NCBI GenBank assembly: GCA_050743265.1
Contig: JBOGEN010000075.1
Coordinates: forward strand, 1-12,928
Reading direction: 5' to 3'
From: JBOGEN01 sp050743265
GTDB taxonomy: Bacteria; Actinomycetota; Actinomycetes; JBOGEN01
Length of the DNA stretch: 12,928 nt
Shown here: positions 12,631 through 12,928 of the stretch, piece by piece
Numbering within the stretch: the stretch's first letter is position 1
Layout: each line of letters opens with the position of its first letter
Notes under the pieces: model-generated
Told to the model about the DNA's origin: nothing
What the model saw: the letters and a program-made list of their open reading frames with translations, nothing else
Database searches by the model: none
Program-made: the position numbers and the translations under genes

Positions 12631-12928
12631 ATGGACGACTCTAGCGGTGTCGGCGTACTCGACAAAGCCGTCCGGGTGCTCGCGGCTCTCGAGGCCGGGC
12701 CGGCGAGCCTTGCCAGCCTGGTCGCCAACACGGGTCTGGCCCGGCCGACCGCCCACCGGCTCGCCGTCGCGCTGGAGCACCACCGCCTCGTCATGCGCGA
12801 CATGCAGGGCAGGTTCGTGCTGGGGCCGCGGCTGGCCGAGCTGGCGTCCGCGGCGGGCGAGGCATACGGGCTGCCGCAGCAGGATGTCGTCGTCCTGCGC
12901 CGGGCCGGCCTCGTGCACGCTCTGGGCC
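12631..12928 (+). CDS. ndgR: IclR-family regulator NdgR/LtbR-like, partial, C-terminus beyond window
   Basis: The 99 codons present encode MDDSSGVGVLDKAVRVLAAL and a winged helix-turn-helix (about residues 20-65) with SLVANTGLARPTAHRLAVAL as the recognition part, then DMQGRFVLGPRLAELASAAG. This is nearly identical to what I recall of NdgR of Streptomyces, an IclR-type regulator that binds upstream of leuCD and controls leucine and other amino-acid genes; LtbR of Corynebacterium plays a similar role. The ligand-binding domain lies outside the window. After residue 77 the sequence (AYGLPQQDVVVLRRAG) departs from the DRLLAAAGPVL I remember for homologs, possibly a natural variant, a short insertion or an error near the end. 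It is divergent from leuC with a 49-base gap and appears leaderless. Confidence 0.9.
   Translation, partial: MDDSSGVGVLDKAVRVLAALEAGPASLASLVANTGLARPTAHRLAVALEHHRLVMRDMQGRFVLGPRLAELASAAGEAYGLPQQDVVVLRRAGLVHALG

Noticed and set aside
1..12928. CRISPR array, insertion sequence, phage or defence island
   Set aside because: No regularly spaced direct repeats with unique spacers, no transposase or integrase motifs, no terminal inverted repeats, and uniform GC-rich codon use in syntenic housekeeping genes.

Overview
The window is an ordinary, well-conserved chromosomal segment of a high-GC Gram-positive bacterium (Actinomycetota). The third-codon G/C bias is very strong, GTG starts are common, and genes are often joined by 4-base ATGA overlaps. 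From memory, the gene order closely matches the Streptomyces coelicolor SCO5552-SCO5565 region (ndgR-leuCD-small protein-hupS ... plsC-gpsA-ddl ... thiL-rpmB-DAK). It also matches the Mycobacterium tuberculosis Rv2974c-Rv2989 region (thiL, ddlA, gpdA2, fbiD, hupB, leuDC, IclR). A Cellulomonas-like member of the Micrococcales is my guess for the host; the sequence does not prove it. I see no mobile element, CRISPR array, phage gene, tRNA or rRNA, and no stretch over 300 bases without a gene.

Layout. Positions 1-479 (-): start of a DhaL/FakA-like kinase-domain gene, cut by the window edge. 665-850 (+): rpmB, ribosomal protein L28. 906-3303 (-): thiL, thiD and a GNAT acetyltransferase, a thiamine-kinase operon. 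3379-4352 (+): a stand-alone AsnC-type ligand-binding (RAM) protein, then a DUF3515 lipoprotein whose start codon is problematic. 4240-8375 (-): plsC, gpsA, a Cys/Met-metabolism PLP enzyme and ddl, a compact operon linking phospholipid synthesis and cell-wall precursor synthesis. 8553-9461 (+): cofC/fbiD (coenzyme F420) and a small cold-shock-like protein. 9490-9567: convergent terminator region with two back-to-back hairpins and a GTGAT repeat series. 9593-10144 (-): HU protein with a histone-H1-like tail. 10293-12581 (-): leuC, leuD and a small helical protein. 12631-end (+): start of the IclR regulator ndgR, divergent from leuC.

How the genes fit together. ThiL and ThiD are the two kinases that phosphorylate thiamine monophosphate and the pyrimidine precursor. 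PlsC and GpsA supply phosphatidic acid and its glycerol-3-phosphate backbone, while Ddl makes D-Ala-D-Ala for peptidoglycan. LeuC and LeuD form isopropylmalate isomerase and are probably controlled by NdgR from the shared 49-base intergenic region. No new multi-gene system is evident. The points most worth a second look are the non-canonical (CTG) or frameshifted start of the DUF3515 lipoprotein, the palindrome over the hup promoter, the apparently leaderless ndgR promoter facing leuC, the repeat/hairpin cluster downstream of hup, and the atypical active-site residue of the PLP enzyme embedded in the plsC-gpsA-ddl operon.
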